The position numbers and the translations under genes were made by a program. From Saprospiraceae bacterium (GTDB lineage Bacteria; Bacteroidota; Bacteroidia; Chitinophagales; Saprospiraceae): DNA of 37,163 nucleotides. The stretch covers positions 1 through 37,163 of the forward strand of contig JAEUUU010000101.1 of the NCBI GenBank assembly GCA_016787345.1, written 5' to 3'. Shown one piece after another: positions 7,730-14,922 of the stretch; within the stretch, counting starts at the first letter, position 1, and each line of letters opens with the position of its first letter. The notes beneath the pieces are model-generated. The model was not told the DNA's origin. It saw only the letters and a program-made list of their open reading frames with translations, and did not search any database.

Positions 7730-9751
7730 ATGAAAAAATCCATCGCCCGCCACTGGCTGATCCCGGCGGTAATCGTGTTGAGCGCATCGGTCTATTTGTC
7801 GTTCAACTGGCCTTCCGGCGGGCCAACCCTGAATGCCCCCACGACCCAGTATAATTCAGTAAAAAACCAGTACGAATACTTTTTTACCCTCGGTTCGCTG
7901 CCGACACCCGCCGATTCGTTCGACGCTTCGCATACCCTGGTCGTACCGGCCGCCAACGACTTCGACAACTGGCGCGTACTGGCCACCTTCGACGACGGCA
8001 CCTACTGGATGGGCACCAAGGCGGCTTTCGAGTCCACGGGTTTCGCCTTCGAACAAACCGGCAACCACAGCGTACAGGTGGAAGTAGCGCCGACCTACGA
8101 CGACACCAACACCAACCCCGGCCGCATCGCCAACGGATCATTTTCCGTCAATTCTGCACACGGCACCCCCGGCGCCGCCGCACAGCGCCCGCAGGGGCTG
8201 CCCGCCGGCTCGATGGTCCGGCTCAGCAGCTCGCTCAGCCCTCGCGCGGGTAATATTCTGACCTATATCATCGAGTATCAGAACCCCACCGAAGGGCGCT
8301 GCGACAATCTGAACGGCATGTTGAAACTGTGCGTCGATAAAAACGTGATCAATTACGACGTCACTGATGAATTCGAAGCCTCCACCGTCGCCACGGCGGC
8401 CGACGTGACCCTCAATGGGGCGGTGTACAAAGAAATCACCCTGCCGTTTCAAAACCTGAACCGGGGCGCCCGCCGTAATGCTTTTGTGCGCTGCACGACA
8501 TCCACCGCGGTCAATACCGCAACGCATTTCAACACGCCCTGGGTGGATTTTATCGCGCCGCAAAGCCCTGCCTGTGGGGTGACTATACAGGCACAATCTT
8601 CGTTGCCCTCGCAAACCATCGTCGATTCGCACGACCCCAACAACAAAGTCGTAGCTGAACAGGAGATCTGCATGACCCAGGACTCGGTGACTTTTACCGT
8701 TACCTTTCAGAACAATGGAACGGGCCCGACCGACAAAATCGTCGTGGAAGACGAGTTGCACTACCTCTTGAAAAACGATACGCCGAGGCTGGTCAGTTGG
8801 TCGACCTCCAAAAGACCTGGCGTTACGCAGCCAGGGACCGACCGAAAAGTGGTGTTCACCCTCGATCCCTATGCCCTGCGCGGCTTGAACGAGGATGGTT
8901 TGAATAAAACGTTTTCCGAAGCGGATACGAAAGCCTCGTTCACTTTCCGCTGCGCCATCGATCCGGCCAAAGCCGCGCAATATCCCTGCAATGCCATCCT
9001 CAACCGCGCCCGCATCCGTTTCGATTGCAACCCCTGGATGGAAACCGACCTGGCGATGGCCAATATTCGCTGCCAGAACTGCGACACCTGCCTGACCGTT
9101 GCCGATTCCGCCTATTTCGTCAACGATACCTTTCCAGTCAACGGTTTTCCAATCCTCACGCCCGATCTGATCAGTTTGGTTCAGTCGCCTCCGTTCAATT
9201 TTGGTTTCAACAAACAATTGTGGTACCCCGGGTCCGATCTGAACCAGCCCACCGATCTGAATCCGATCTTTTCCAATCCGAAACACCAGCAATATACCCT
9301 GATTATGTCTCAGGGCAACACGGCAACGACCTGCACCCGGGGCCGGCTCGATATTACCTACGACAACGATTGCGACCTGGGTATTCAGGTTAATACCTCC
9401 GGCTTGCAGATCGACCCTTGCACCGGTGTGGTCAACGGAACCCTGACTGCCACGGCCACCGGCAACCATTCGGGCAACCTGCAATGGCACGAGTGCCCCG
9501 AGAATAGTTTAAGCATGACCCGCCAATTGGTCAATACCACCCAGTTGAAATACTATTTCGGCCTCACCGACGAAGACACCGGTTGCAGTGCCGAGATCAT
9601 CTACGAAATCAAATTGCCGCCCTGCAATAATGGCGGCGGCAGTGGTGGCGGGTGCTTTGGCAATGTCTCCTGGCCTGCTGCGGCTGCCGCGATCGCCGCC
9701 CTGCTGTTGTTAATAAGGCTGGTTGGCCGTCGTTTCCTGAAAAAAAGTTAA
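7730..9751 (+). CDS. Exported PKD/DUF11-like protein with Gly-rich C-terminal membrane tail
   Basis: 673 aa. Residues 1-26 are an uncleaved anchor or signal peptide (KKSIARHWLIPAVIVLSASVY). Residues about 45-125 resemble a degenerate PKD domain (LATFDDGTYWMG, FAFEQTGNHSVQVEV, TYDDTNTNP). About 170-340 contains a beta-sandwich with the motif SHDPNNKV at 300-307, followed by FTVTFQNNGTGPTDKIVVED, the DUF11-like repeat also seen in the genes at 1 and 12611. Many cysteines in the second half suggest disulfides outside the cytoplasm. The end is GGGSGGGC (635-642), a hydrophobic run at about 648-664 and the basic tail GRRFLKKS: a tripartite layout like GlyGly-CTERM or MYXO-CTERM signals and unlike the T9SS domains of nearby genes. 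It is the first gene of a likely operon; the CHAT protease starts 34 bases after its stop. A substrate, receptor or adhesin role is inference. Confidence 0.8.
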   Translation: MKKSIARHWLIPAVIVLSASVYLSFNWPSGGPTLNAPTTQYNSVKNQYEYFFTLGSLPTPADSFDASHTLVVPAANDFDNWRVLATFDDGTYWMGTKAAFESTGFAFEQTGNHSVQVEVAPTYDDTNTNPGRIANGSFSVNSAHGTPGAAAQRPQGLPAGSMVRLSSSLSPRAGNILTYIIEYQNPTEGRCDNLNGMLKLCVDKNVINYDVTDEFEASTVATAADVTLNGAVYKEITLPFQNLNRGARRNAFVRCTTSTAVNTATHFNTPWVDFIAPQSPACGVTIQAQSSLPSQTIVDSHDPNNKVVAEQEICMTQDSVTFTVTFQNNGTGPTDKIVVEDELHYLLKNDTPRLVSWSTSKRPGVTQPGTDRKVVFTLDPYALRGLNEDGLNKTFSEADTKASFTFRCAIDPAKAAQYPCNAILNRARIRFDCNPWMETDLAMANIRCQNCDTCLTVADSAYFVNDTFPVNGFPILTPDLISLVQSPPFNFGFNKQLWYPGSDLNQPTDLNPIFSNPKHQQYTLIMSQGNTATTCTRGRLDITYDNDCDLGIQVNTSGLQIDPCTGVVNGTLTATATGNHSGNLQWHECPENSLSMTRQLVNTTQLKYYFGLTDEDTGCSAEIIYEIKLPPCNNGGGSGGGCFGNVSWPAAAAAIAALLLLIRLVGRRFLKKS

Positions 9752-9785
9752 AATTGCCGGCCAAACTCCACGAATGCCGGCCGCC

Positions 9786-12545
9786 ATGAAACGAATCTTT
9801 GCCTACCTTTTGCTGCTGTCCCTCGGCCTGTGGCCCCTGTTGCAGGGACAGCAGCAAACTGCCACGCCATCAACTTCCGACGCTCTGACCGACTCGCTCA
9901 TCGCGCTGAAACGTTACGACGAAGCGGTCCTCCGTTTGTTGGAGCAGCGCAGGGTCGACAGTTTGTCCGGCAATTGGCCTGATTATCAGCAGCGTACGAT
10001 CAAACTGGCCGAGGTTTTTTCAAGGCAGTTCAAGTACGAGGAAGTACACGCGCTGCTCGACCAAAGCCTTGGTGTTTTTGCCAAAAACAACATGAACGGG
10101 CATCCCTTTGCCGCCAAACTATGGTCGTGGCACGCCATAACGTATGCCCGGCAGGATCGTTTCCCGGAAGCCTTGTCGAGCTACGAATCGGCGATCAAAA
10201 TTTACGAACAAAACGATTTTTACGGCTCGGAAGTGGGCTATGCCTACAAAAACGCGGCCCAGATCTACATGCGGTATTCCAACAACCGAAAGGCGTTGGA
10301 ATACTTCGACGCGGGCCTTCGCCGCGATACGACCGGCCGGCAGCACGCCTCCATTTTGTCCCAAACGGCAGCCACCTGGCTGTATCTCGACAGCCTCGAT
10401 GCCGCCCGCGCGGCCTATCAAAAGGCGCTGAAAACCAATACGACCGACCCGGCTTACCAGGCATCCATTCTCAGCACGGGGGCTGCCCTGGCACAGCGCG
10501 GGGGCGAATTGCAGGAAGCGGAGCGGCTCACCCGGCAAGCGCTCGACATCTATTTTACCCTGCCGACGGCCAAACAGAACGTACTGCGTTCGTATGCCAG
10601 TCTGGCCGACATTGCGCACAAACGCGGTCAGCCGCACATCGCGGAAGGTTTTTACCGGCAGGCGGAAGCGTTCAGCAAGGAAAAGTATATTGGTAAAAGC
10701 CGTGAAATAGCCATCCTGTACCTTGCCTGGGGCGAATTTTATGAAAAACAAGGGCGAATCAACGAGGCTTTAAACCTGTACCAAAAAGCGGTGGTGCAGG
10801 TATTCCCCGGCTTCAACGACACGCTGGTGACGGCCAATCCTCCGCTCACGGCGGCTTATATCGAATCGCAGGCCATGTTCAGTCTGGCCAAAAAAGGGGC
10901 GGCTTTATTGAAAAAAACGCCGCTCACGGCTGCCGACCGGCTCAATGCCGCCGATTGTTTTGAAGGCTCATTTGCCATAGCCGCCTTGTTGCGCAAAACC
11001 TACGGCGACGATGCCGACAAGTTGTCGCTGGCCGGCGAAAACCGGGGCTACCAGCAACTCGCCGCCCGCAACCTGTGGGCGATTTGGGTCGAACAAAAAG
11101 ACCCGGCCGTACTCTCCCGCCTTTTCCAGTTGGTCGAACAAACAAAAGCCCAGGCTTTGGCCGATGCCGTGCGCCGGCAACGCGCCCTGGTATTGACCAA
11201 TATTCCCGATGATCTGGCCAAACAGGAAGCCATTTTACGGCTGAATGCCGCCGAAGCGGCCCTGGGCCTGAAAAAGGCCGAACTGGAAGCCCAGGGCAAA
11301 GATTCATTGATGACTGTTTTAAAGGAAAAAGCCTTCCGTACGGCGCGCGACTACGAGGTTTTTCTCACGAGTCTTGAAAAAAAATTCCCCGAATTTCGCC
11401 AGTTCAGTGCCAACGATGCCGTGGCCACACCCGCCCAATTGAGCGCCCAACTGCCCGACACGGTCACCCTGCTGTCGTATTTCGATGCCGGCGACCGCTT
11501 GCTGGGCATCAGTGTATCGCAACGGGGAGTGGAAGGTTTTGAAGTCCCGCGCGACTCGGCGTTCGACCGGCAGTTGCTGGCTTTTCTCAAAGTTTTGAAC
11601 GACAAAACTGCCCAGGAAAAAGACCCCGCTGCCTATTTTCAGGAGGCCTACCTGCTGGGCGCCGCCCTGCTGCCCGCCCCATTGTTGCAAAATGCCAAAA
11701 GCTTGTTGATCGTGCCCGACGGCCGCCTGTGCTATTTGCCATTCGAGGCGCTGCTGACGGCCCGGTATGAAGGCAGCTTTGCCCGGGCGCCGTATTTACT
11801 GCGTTCGCATACGGTGCGATACGTCTGGTCGGCGGGCTTGTTGACCGACGTGGTCAAGCGCCGTTCGGCAAAGGGATTCCTTCATGTGGCGCCTTTCGTC
11901 GACATGGCCCGCGACGGGCTCGCTCCGCTGCCTGAAAGCCGGAATGAGCAGCCGGAAGGCGCAAGTGTCGCCACGCTGTTGGGCCCACAGGCGCAGGCGA
12001 CGGCATTTCTCGAACAAGCCGGCCGGTTCCAGGTAATTCAGTTGTCGACGCATGCCCACGCCGGCGGCCAGGCCACGCCGGGCATCGAGTTTTTTGACCG
12101 CACGCTCGACCTGAACGAAATCTATGCCCAGCGGATTCCGGCTTCGCTGGTTGCGCTGAGCGCCTGCGAAACCGGCACCGGCGAGTACGCCGAAGGGGAG
12201 GGCGTGCTCAGTCTTGCCCGCGCTTTCGCCTACGCCGGGGCCGAAAGCCTGATGGCCAGTCACTGGTCGGTCAATGAACGGGCGACGGCCGAACTGTTCG
12301 CCTCGTTCTACGACCGCCTGGCCAAAGGGCAGCCCCGCGCCGAAGCGCTCCGACAGGCCAAACTCGCCTGGCTGAACGGCGCCGAAGCCGACGCCCGCAA
12401 AGCACCTTGGTACTGGGCGGCCATCACTTTGAGCGGCGCCGACGGCCCCATTGATCTGAAAGACAACACCATGTGGTGGTGGATTGCTGGCCTGGCAAGC
12501 CTTGTTTTGTTGGGACTGGCATGGAAAAGACGCCGGGGCCTTTGA
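9786..12545 (+). CDS. Secreted, membrane-anchored TPR-CHAT cysteine protease
   Basis: 919 aa from the ATG at 9786 (MKRIFAYLLLLSLGLWPLL); an in-frame ATG four codons earlier is less likely because the signal peptide begins naturally at MKR. Signal peptide 1-22. About eight TPR-like helix pairs lie between residues about 35 and 420 (ALSSYESAIKIYEQ, ALEYFDAGLRRD, ARAAYQKALKTN, ALNLYQKAVVQV). A linker coiled coil is at about 475-535. The CHAT domain (caspase-HetF-associated-with-TPRs, peptidase clan CD) spans about 610-885: catalytic His756 in LSTHAHAG and Cys794 in LSACETGTGEYAEGEG, then LARAFAYAGAESLMASHWSV. A single transmembrane helix at about 896-913 with the basic tail KRRRGL anchors the C-terminus. 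Both catalytic residues are present, so it is probably active. Many characterised CHAT proteases are cytoplasmic; this one carries export signals. The two flanking exported proteins are candidate substrates or regulators. Confidence 0.9.
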   Translation: MKRIFAYLLLLSLGLWPLLQGQQQTATPSTSDALTDSLIALKRYDEAVLRLLEQRRVDSLSGNWPDYQQRTIKLAEVFSRQFKYEEVHALLDQSLGVFAKNNMNGHPFAAKLWSWHAITYARQDRFPEALSSYESAIKIYEQNDFYGSEVGYAYKNAAQIYMRYSNNRKALEYFDAGLRRDTTGRQHASILSQTAATWLYLDSLDAARAAYQKALKTNTTDPAYQASILSTGAALAQRGGELQEAERLTRQALDIYFTLPTAKQNVLRSYASLADIAHKRGQPHIAEGFYRQAEAFSKEKYIGKSREIAILYLAWGEFYEKQGRINEALNLYQKAVVQVFPGFNDTLVTANPPLTAAYIESQAMFSLAKKGAALLKKTPLTAADRLNAADCFEGSFAIAALLRKTYGDDADKLSLAGENRGYQQLAARNLWAIWVEQKDPAVLSRLFQLVEQTKAQALADAVRRQRALVLTNIPDDLAKQEAILRLNAAEAALGLKKAELEAQGKDSLMTVLKEKAFRTARDYEVFLTSLEKKFPEFRQFSANDAVATPAQLSAQLPDTVTLLSYFDAGDRLLGISVSQRGVEGFEVPRDSAFDRQLLAFLKVLNDKTAQEKDPAAYFQEAYLLGAALLPAPLLQNAKSLLIVPDGRLCYLPFEALLTARYEGSFARAPYLLRSHTVRYVWSAGLLTDVVKRRSAKGFLHVAPFVDMARDGLAPLPESRNEQPEGASVATLLGPQAQATAFLEQAGRFQVIQLSTHAHAGGQATPGIEFFDRTLDLNEIYAQRIPASLVALSACETGTGEYAEGEGVLSLARAFAYAGAESLMASHWSVNERATAELFASFYDRLAKGQPRAEALRQAKLAWLNGAEADARKAPWYWAAITLSGADGPIDLKDNTMWWWIAGLASLVLLGLAWKRRRGL

Positions 12546-12579
12546 TTTGCGATGTACGATTAAATCGTACATCGCAAAT
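12545..12579. repeat. Perfect 35-nt palindrome between CHAT gene and downstream gene
   Basis: Arms 12545-12561 and 12563-12579 (17 bp each) are exact reverse complements around a single A (atttgcgatgtacgatt / its complement). The left arm begins on the last base of the CHAT stop codon. In RNA this gives a long stem with almost no loop; there is no following U-tract, so a classical terminator is doubtful. It could be an attenuator or mRNA-processing site that lowers expression of the downstream gene, or a dispersed repeat of the 'cgatgtacgatt' type. Confidence 0.75.
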
Positions 12580-12610
12580 AAAACTATCATACCATTTCAA
12601 CCACTTGTAT

Positions 12611-14599
12611 ATGAAACCCTTTTACACCCTTTGTTTGCTCCTGACCCTGGCCCGGCTATCGGCCCAGCAGCCTGCTCCGGCTGCCGCCAATTTCACCACC
12701 CTGCGCGAAGGCGAGGGCATTCGTTTTACGCCCCAGGCGCCGCCGCTTGCTGCCCCCGTAGCCGGGGCGCCGCCGGCATTTTATACTTATTACTGGGAGT
12801 TTGGCGACGGTGGATTTTCTTTTGAAGAACGACCCTTGCACCATTATGCCGCCGACAAAACGGTGTCGCCCCTGCTGATGGCCACCGCACACTACGACGA
12901 TACCAATTCGCCGCCGCCGAGTTATGCGGGTCAGATGTATGCGTCGGCCAGTAAATCGCCTTCGGAAATGCCGGACGTTTTTCCCAAAGACCGCTATGCC
13001 ATTGCCCTGAAAGCGCAGCGCCAGCCGAGGGCGGGGGAGGAAATGGTGGTGATTATCTCTTACCGCAACTTGTCCAAAATCAATACCGACGGGCGCCTGC
13101 ACCTGTTTTACAACGAAAAAAAATTCCCCAACCGCCACTTCGATTACGTCAATGCGCGGACCCACTTCGGGGAAGTTCCCGATGCCCTGGGTGCGGCCGA
13201 CCCCAACAACGACGGCGCGGGCTGGACCGATGCTTCCGTCAGCGCTGCCGGCGCAGCGGGTTTGTTGGCCTGGACCGCCCCGCCGCCCTCGGGCGACGAA
13301 CTGCTGGCAACGGCCCGCAAGCAGTTTCGCAACGAGGAAATCTGGCGCACCGGCTGGCTGAATTCCGGTGAAAAACGCAATCTCTTTGTCAGTCTGCGCG
13401 GCACAGCCGACATGCTGCGCGATACCAGCGCTATCATCCATGTACGCGGCGTATTCGAACCGCTCGATCCGGCCGTTCCTGCCGAGGAATTTACGCTGGA
13501 AATCGAGATTGTCGGCTCGCACGACCCGAATCTGATCGCGGTGTCGGAACACAAAGTCGATTTTCGGAATATCGAACAGCAGAATATCGAATACAAAGTC
13601 CGGTTTCAAAACAACGGCGAAGGCCCGGCCCGGCGCATCCAACTCACCGTTCGCATCCCGGAAGGCTTGAACGCTGCCCAAATGCGTCCGCTGAGCTGGT
13701 ATCCCGAATGTCCGATCTGCCCCGATTCGCTGAGCCCGTTCAGTTGCCTCGATACGGCGACGACCAAAGACGCGCTGATATTTACGTTTCGCAATATTTA
13801 CCTGCCCGGCAGCCGGCAGCGCGGCGTGACGGACTACGATTCCACACAGGGCTTTGTGCGTTATCGCATCGAACCCAACCGGAAAATGGCCAAGCTGGCT
13901 TTCCGCAGTCAGGCGGAGATTGTTTTTGATAAAAATCCGCCAATCCGCACCAATTTTTCCAAAACCCGCTTCAAACCGGGGCTTTCTCCCGGCCTGAAAG
14001 CCGGTTATGCGCTTGCACCCGACGAGCCTTCGCAGGGCTATTTTTTCATGGGCATGAGCCTGTCGCCGTATAGTTCGTGGAAAGTGTATCCGCAGGTAGA
14101 GCTGCTGACCGGCCTGAAAGGCCAGACGGCGCTCGATGAACAAACGTTTACCGAACAACCCATCGTCCCGCCAGCCGGCGTCGATTTTTATACCGACACC
14201 ATTTACACCGCTACGCTCAACGGATCGAGCAGTTTCGTGTCGTTTGAGTTGCCGGTCTTGCTGCGGAAGAATTTTACCGGCTTTTTCGGCGCGGGTATCG
14301 GCGGCAGCATCCGGGCTGTGATCAATAACGAACAAACGACGTTCACGCAAAGCGGCGTGATCTATTCCTACGCATGGGGCGTCGACGGTTTTATGCCCAA
14401 TCCGGATTTTCCGCCGCAAGAGTTGCCCGCGGTCACAGTCACTGATTCCGACAAAATACTCGACATTCGTTATTCGGCTTTTGGCGATCTGACGTTCGGG
14501 AAAGTGCGTTCCGGGCTGAACCTGGGGGTTCGCGGCGGTTGGGTATTTTTGAATAAAGCGACGCCATTTGTGCAGGTGTCGGTGGAGTACAAGTTGTGA
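12611..14599 (+). CDS. Exported protein: PKD-like and DUF11-like domains plus outer-membrane beta-barrel
   Basis: 662 aa from the ATG at 12611 (MKPFYTLCLLLTLARLSAQQ). The frame is open upstream into the CHAT gene, but the signal peptide (1-19) fixes this start. Residues about 55-110 resemble a PKD domain (FYTYYWEFGDGGFSFEERP, then HYDDTN). About 300-430 holds SHDPNLIAVSEHKVDF and YKVRFQNNGEGPARRIQL, the same unit as in the gene at 7730. From about residue 465 the pattern changes to amphipathic strands with aromatic ends (SPGLKAGYAL, GYFFMGMSLSPYSSW, SFELPVLLRKNFTGFFGAGIGG, VRSGLNLGVRGGWVF) ending in FVQVSVEYKL, typical of an outer-membrane beta-barrel. The protein therefore probably displays PKD/DUF11 domains from a barrel anchor. 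It is last in the likely operon with the TPR-CHAT protease. Its final 21 codons are duplicated downstream at 14667. Confidence 0.82.
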   Translation: MKPFYTLCLLLTLARLSAQQPAPAAANFTTLREGEGIRFTPQAPPLAAPVAGAPPAFYTYYWEFGDGGFSFEERPLHHYAADKTVSPLLMATAHYDDTNSPPPSYAGQMYASASKSPSEMPDVFPKDRYAIALKAQRQPRAGEEMVVIISYRNLSKINTDGRLHLFYNEKKFPNRHFDYVNARTHFGEVPDALGAADPNNDGAGWTDASVSAAGAAGLLAWTAPPPSGDELLATARKQFRNEEIWRTGWLNSGEKRNLFVSLRGTADMLRDTSAIIHVRGVFEPLDPAVPAEEFTLEIEIVGSHDPNLIAVSEHKVDFRNIEQQNIEYKVRFQNNGEGPARRIQLTVRIPEGLNAAQMRPLSWYPECPICPDSLSPFSCLDTATTKDALIFTFRNIYLPGSRQRGVTDYDSTQGFVRYRIEPNRKMAKLAFRSQAEIVFDKNPPIRTNFSKTRFKPGLSPGLKAGYALAPDEPSQGYFFMGMSLSPYSSWKVYPQVELLTGLKGQTALDEQTFTEQPIVPPAGVDFYTDTIYTATLNGSSSFVSFELPVLLRKNFTGFFGAGIGGSIRAVINNEQTTFTQSGVIYSYAWGVDGFMPNPDFPPQELPAVTVTDSDKILDIRYSAFGDLTFGKVRSGLNLGVRGGWVFLNKATPFVQVSVEYKL

Positions 14600-14605
14600 T
14601 GAGGC
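14535..14605 (+). repeat. Original copy of a 71-bp direct repeat (3' end of the barrel gene)
   Basis: These 71 bases cover the last codons, the stop and the first bases after the gene ending at 14599. They recur 132 bases downstream at 14667-14737 with a single mismatch (gaataaag versus gaatcaag). A GC-rich palindromic element lies between the two copies. Confidence 0.9.
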
Positions 14606-14609
14606 GGCC

Positions 14610-14666
14610 TGTCCAAGGGCAAAGCCCTTTTGATAGGAGACACGGGGCGGAGCCCCGCGCCAGCGG
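14610..14666 (+). repeat. GC-rich double-hairpin repeat, copy 1
   Basis: Contains two palindromes: aagggcaaagccctt and acggggcggagccccg, ending in cgcgccagcgg. The same unit recurs at 14866-14921 (same orientation) and, inverted, at 32606-32664 and 32863-32921. It sits between the two copies of the duplicated gene end. It resembles a REP-type extragenic palindrome; no transposase-like gene is in the window. Confidence 0.85.
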
Positions 14667-14737
14667 GCGGTTGGGTATTTTTGAATCAAGCGACGCCATT
14701 TGTGCAGGTGTCGGTGGAGTACAAGTTGTGATGAGGC
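14667..14737 (+). pseudogene. Duplicated 3'-end fragment of the upstream barrel gene
   Basis: A 71-base copy of 14535-14605, including the stop codon. It lacks any start and cannot be a gene on its own; the matching reading frame still encodes the barrel's last strand (ending VEYKL). One substitution separates it from the original, so the duplication is recent or conserved by gene conversion. Confidence 0.88.
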
Positions 14738-14774
14738 TGCCTTAGCCGTTTTTTATCGGACCGGATTTTTATTG

Positions 14775-14850
14775 GACAGGATGAACAAGATAAACAGGAT
14801 AAAGCGGCTTCGCCGCAATGTTCCATCTTGTTCATCTTGTTGATCCTGTC
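14775..14850. repeat. 76-nt 'gacaggat...atcctgtc' hairpin element
   Basis: The left arm gacaggatgaacaagat and a right arm ending cttgttgatcctgtc pair over about 25 bases, with an inner GC hairpin gcggcttcgccgc. Two further copies of the same 76-base length occur at 32680-32755 and 32937-33012. A short A-tract and 'actgtcc' follow each copy. Probably a dispersed non-autonomous element, possibly acting as a bidirectional transcription terminator between the convergent genes at 12611 and 14923. Confidence 0.82.
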
Positions 14851-14865
14851 AAATAAAAAAAAACT

Positions 14866-14921
14866 GTCCAAGGGCAAAGCCCTTGTGATACGAGACACGG
14901 GGCGGAGCCCCGCGCCAGCGG
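14866..14921 (+). repeat. GC-rich double-hairpin repeat, copy 2
   Basis: Nearly identical to 14610-14666 (aagggcaaagccctt, acggggcggagccccgcgccagcg). It ends directly against the stop codon of the minus-strand peptidase gene at 14923. The 323-base gap 14600-14922 is thus filled by two GC units, one 76-nt hairpin and one gene-end duplicate; no other gene is seen there. Confidence 0.85.
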
Positions 14922-14922
14922 G

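Noticed and set aside
12656-14689. Very long open frame on the minus strand opposite the barrel gene, with similar antisense frames at 8138-9490, 5965-7497 and (plus strand) 31187-32491
   Set aside because: These lie opposite genes with clear domains, their translations are low-complexity and lack motifs, and long antisense frames are expected at this G+C content and codon use.
14600-14922. An insertion sequence between the convergent genes
   Set aside because: Only short palindromic units without any coding sequence; no transposase frame fits in 323 bases.
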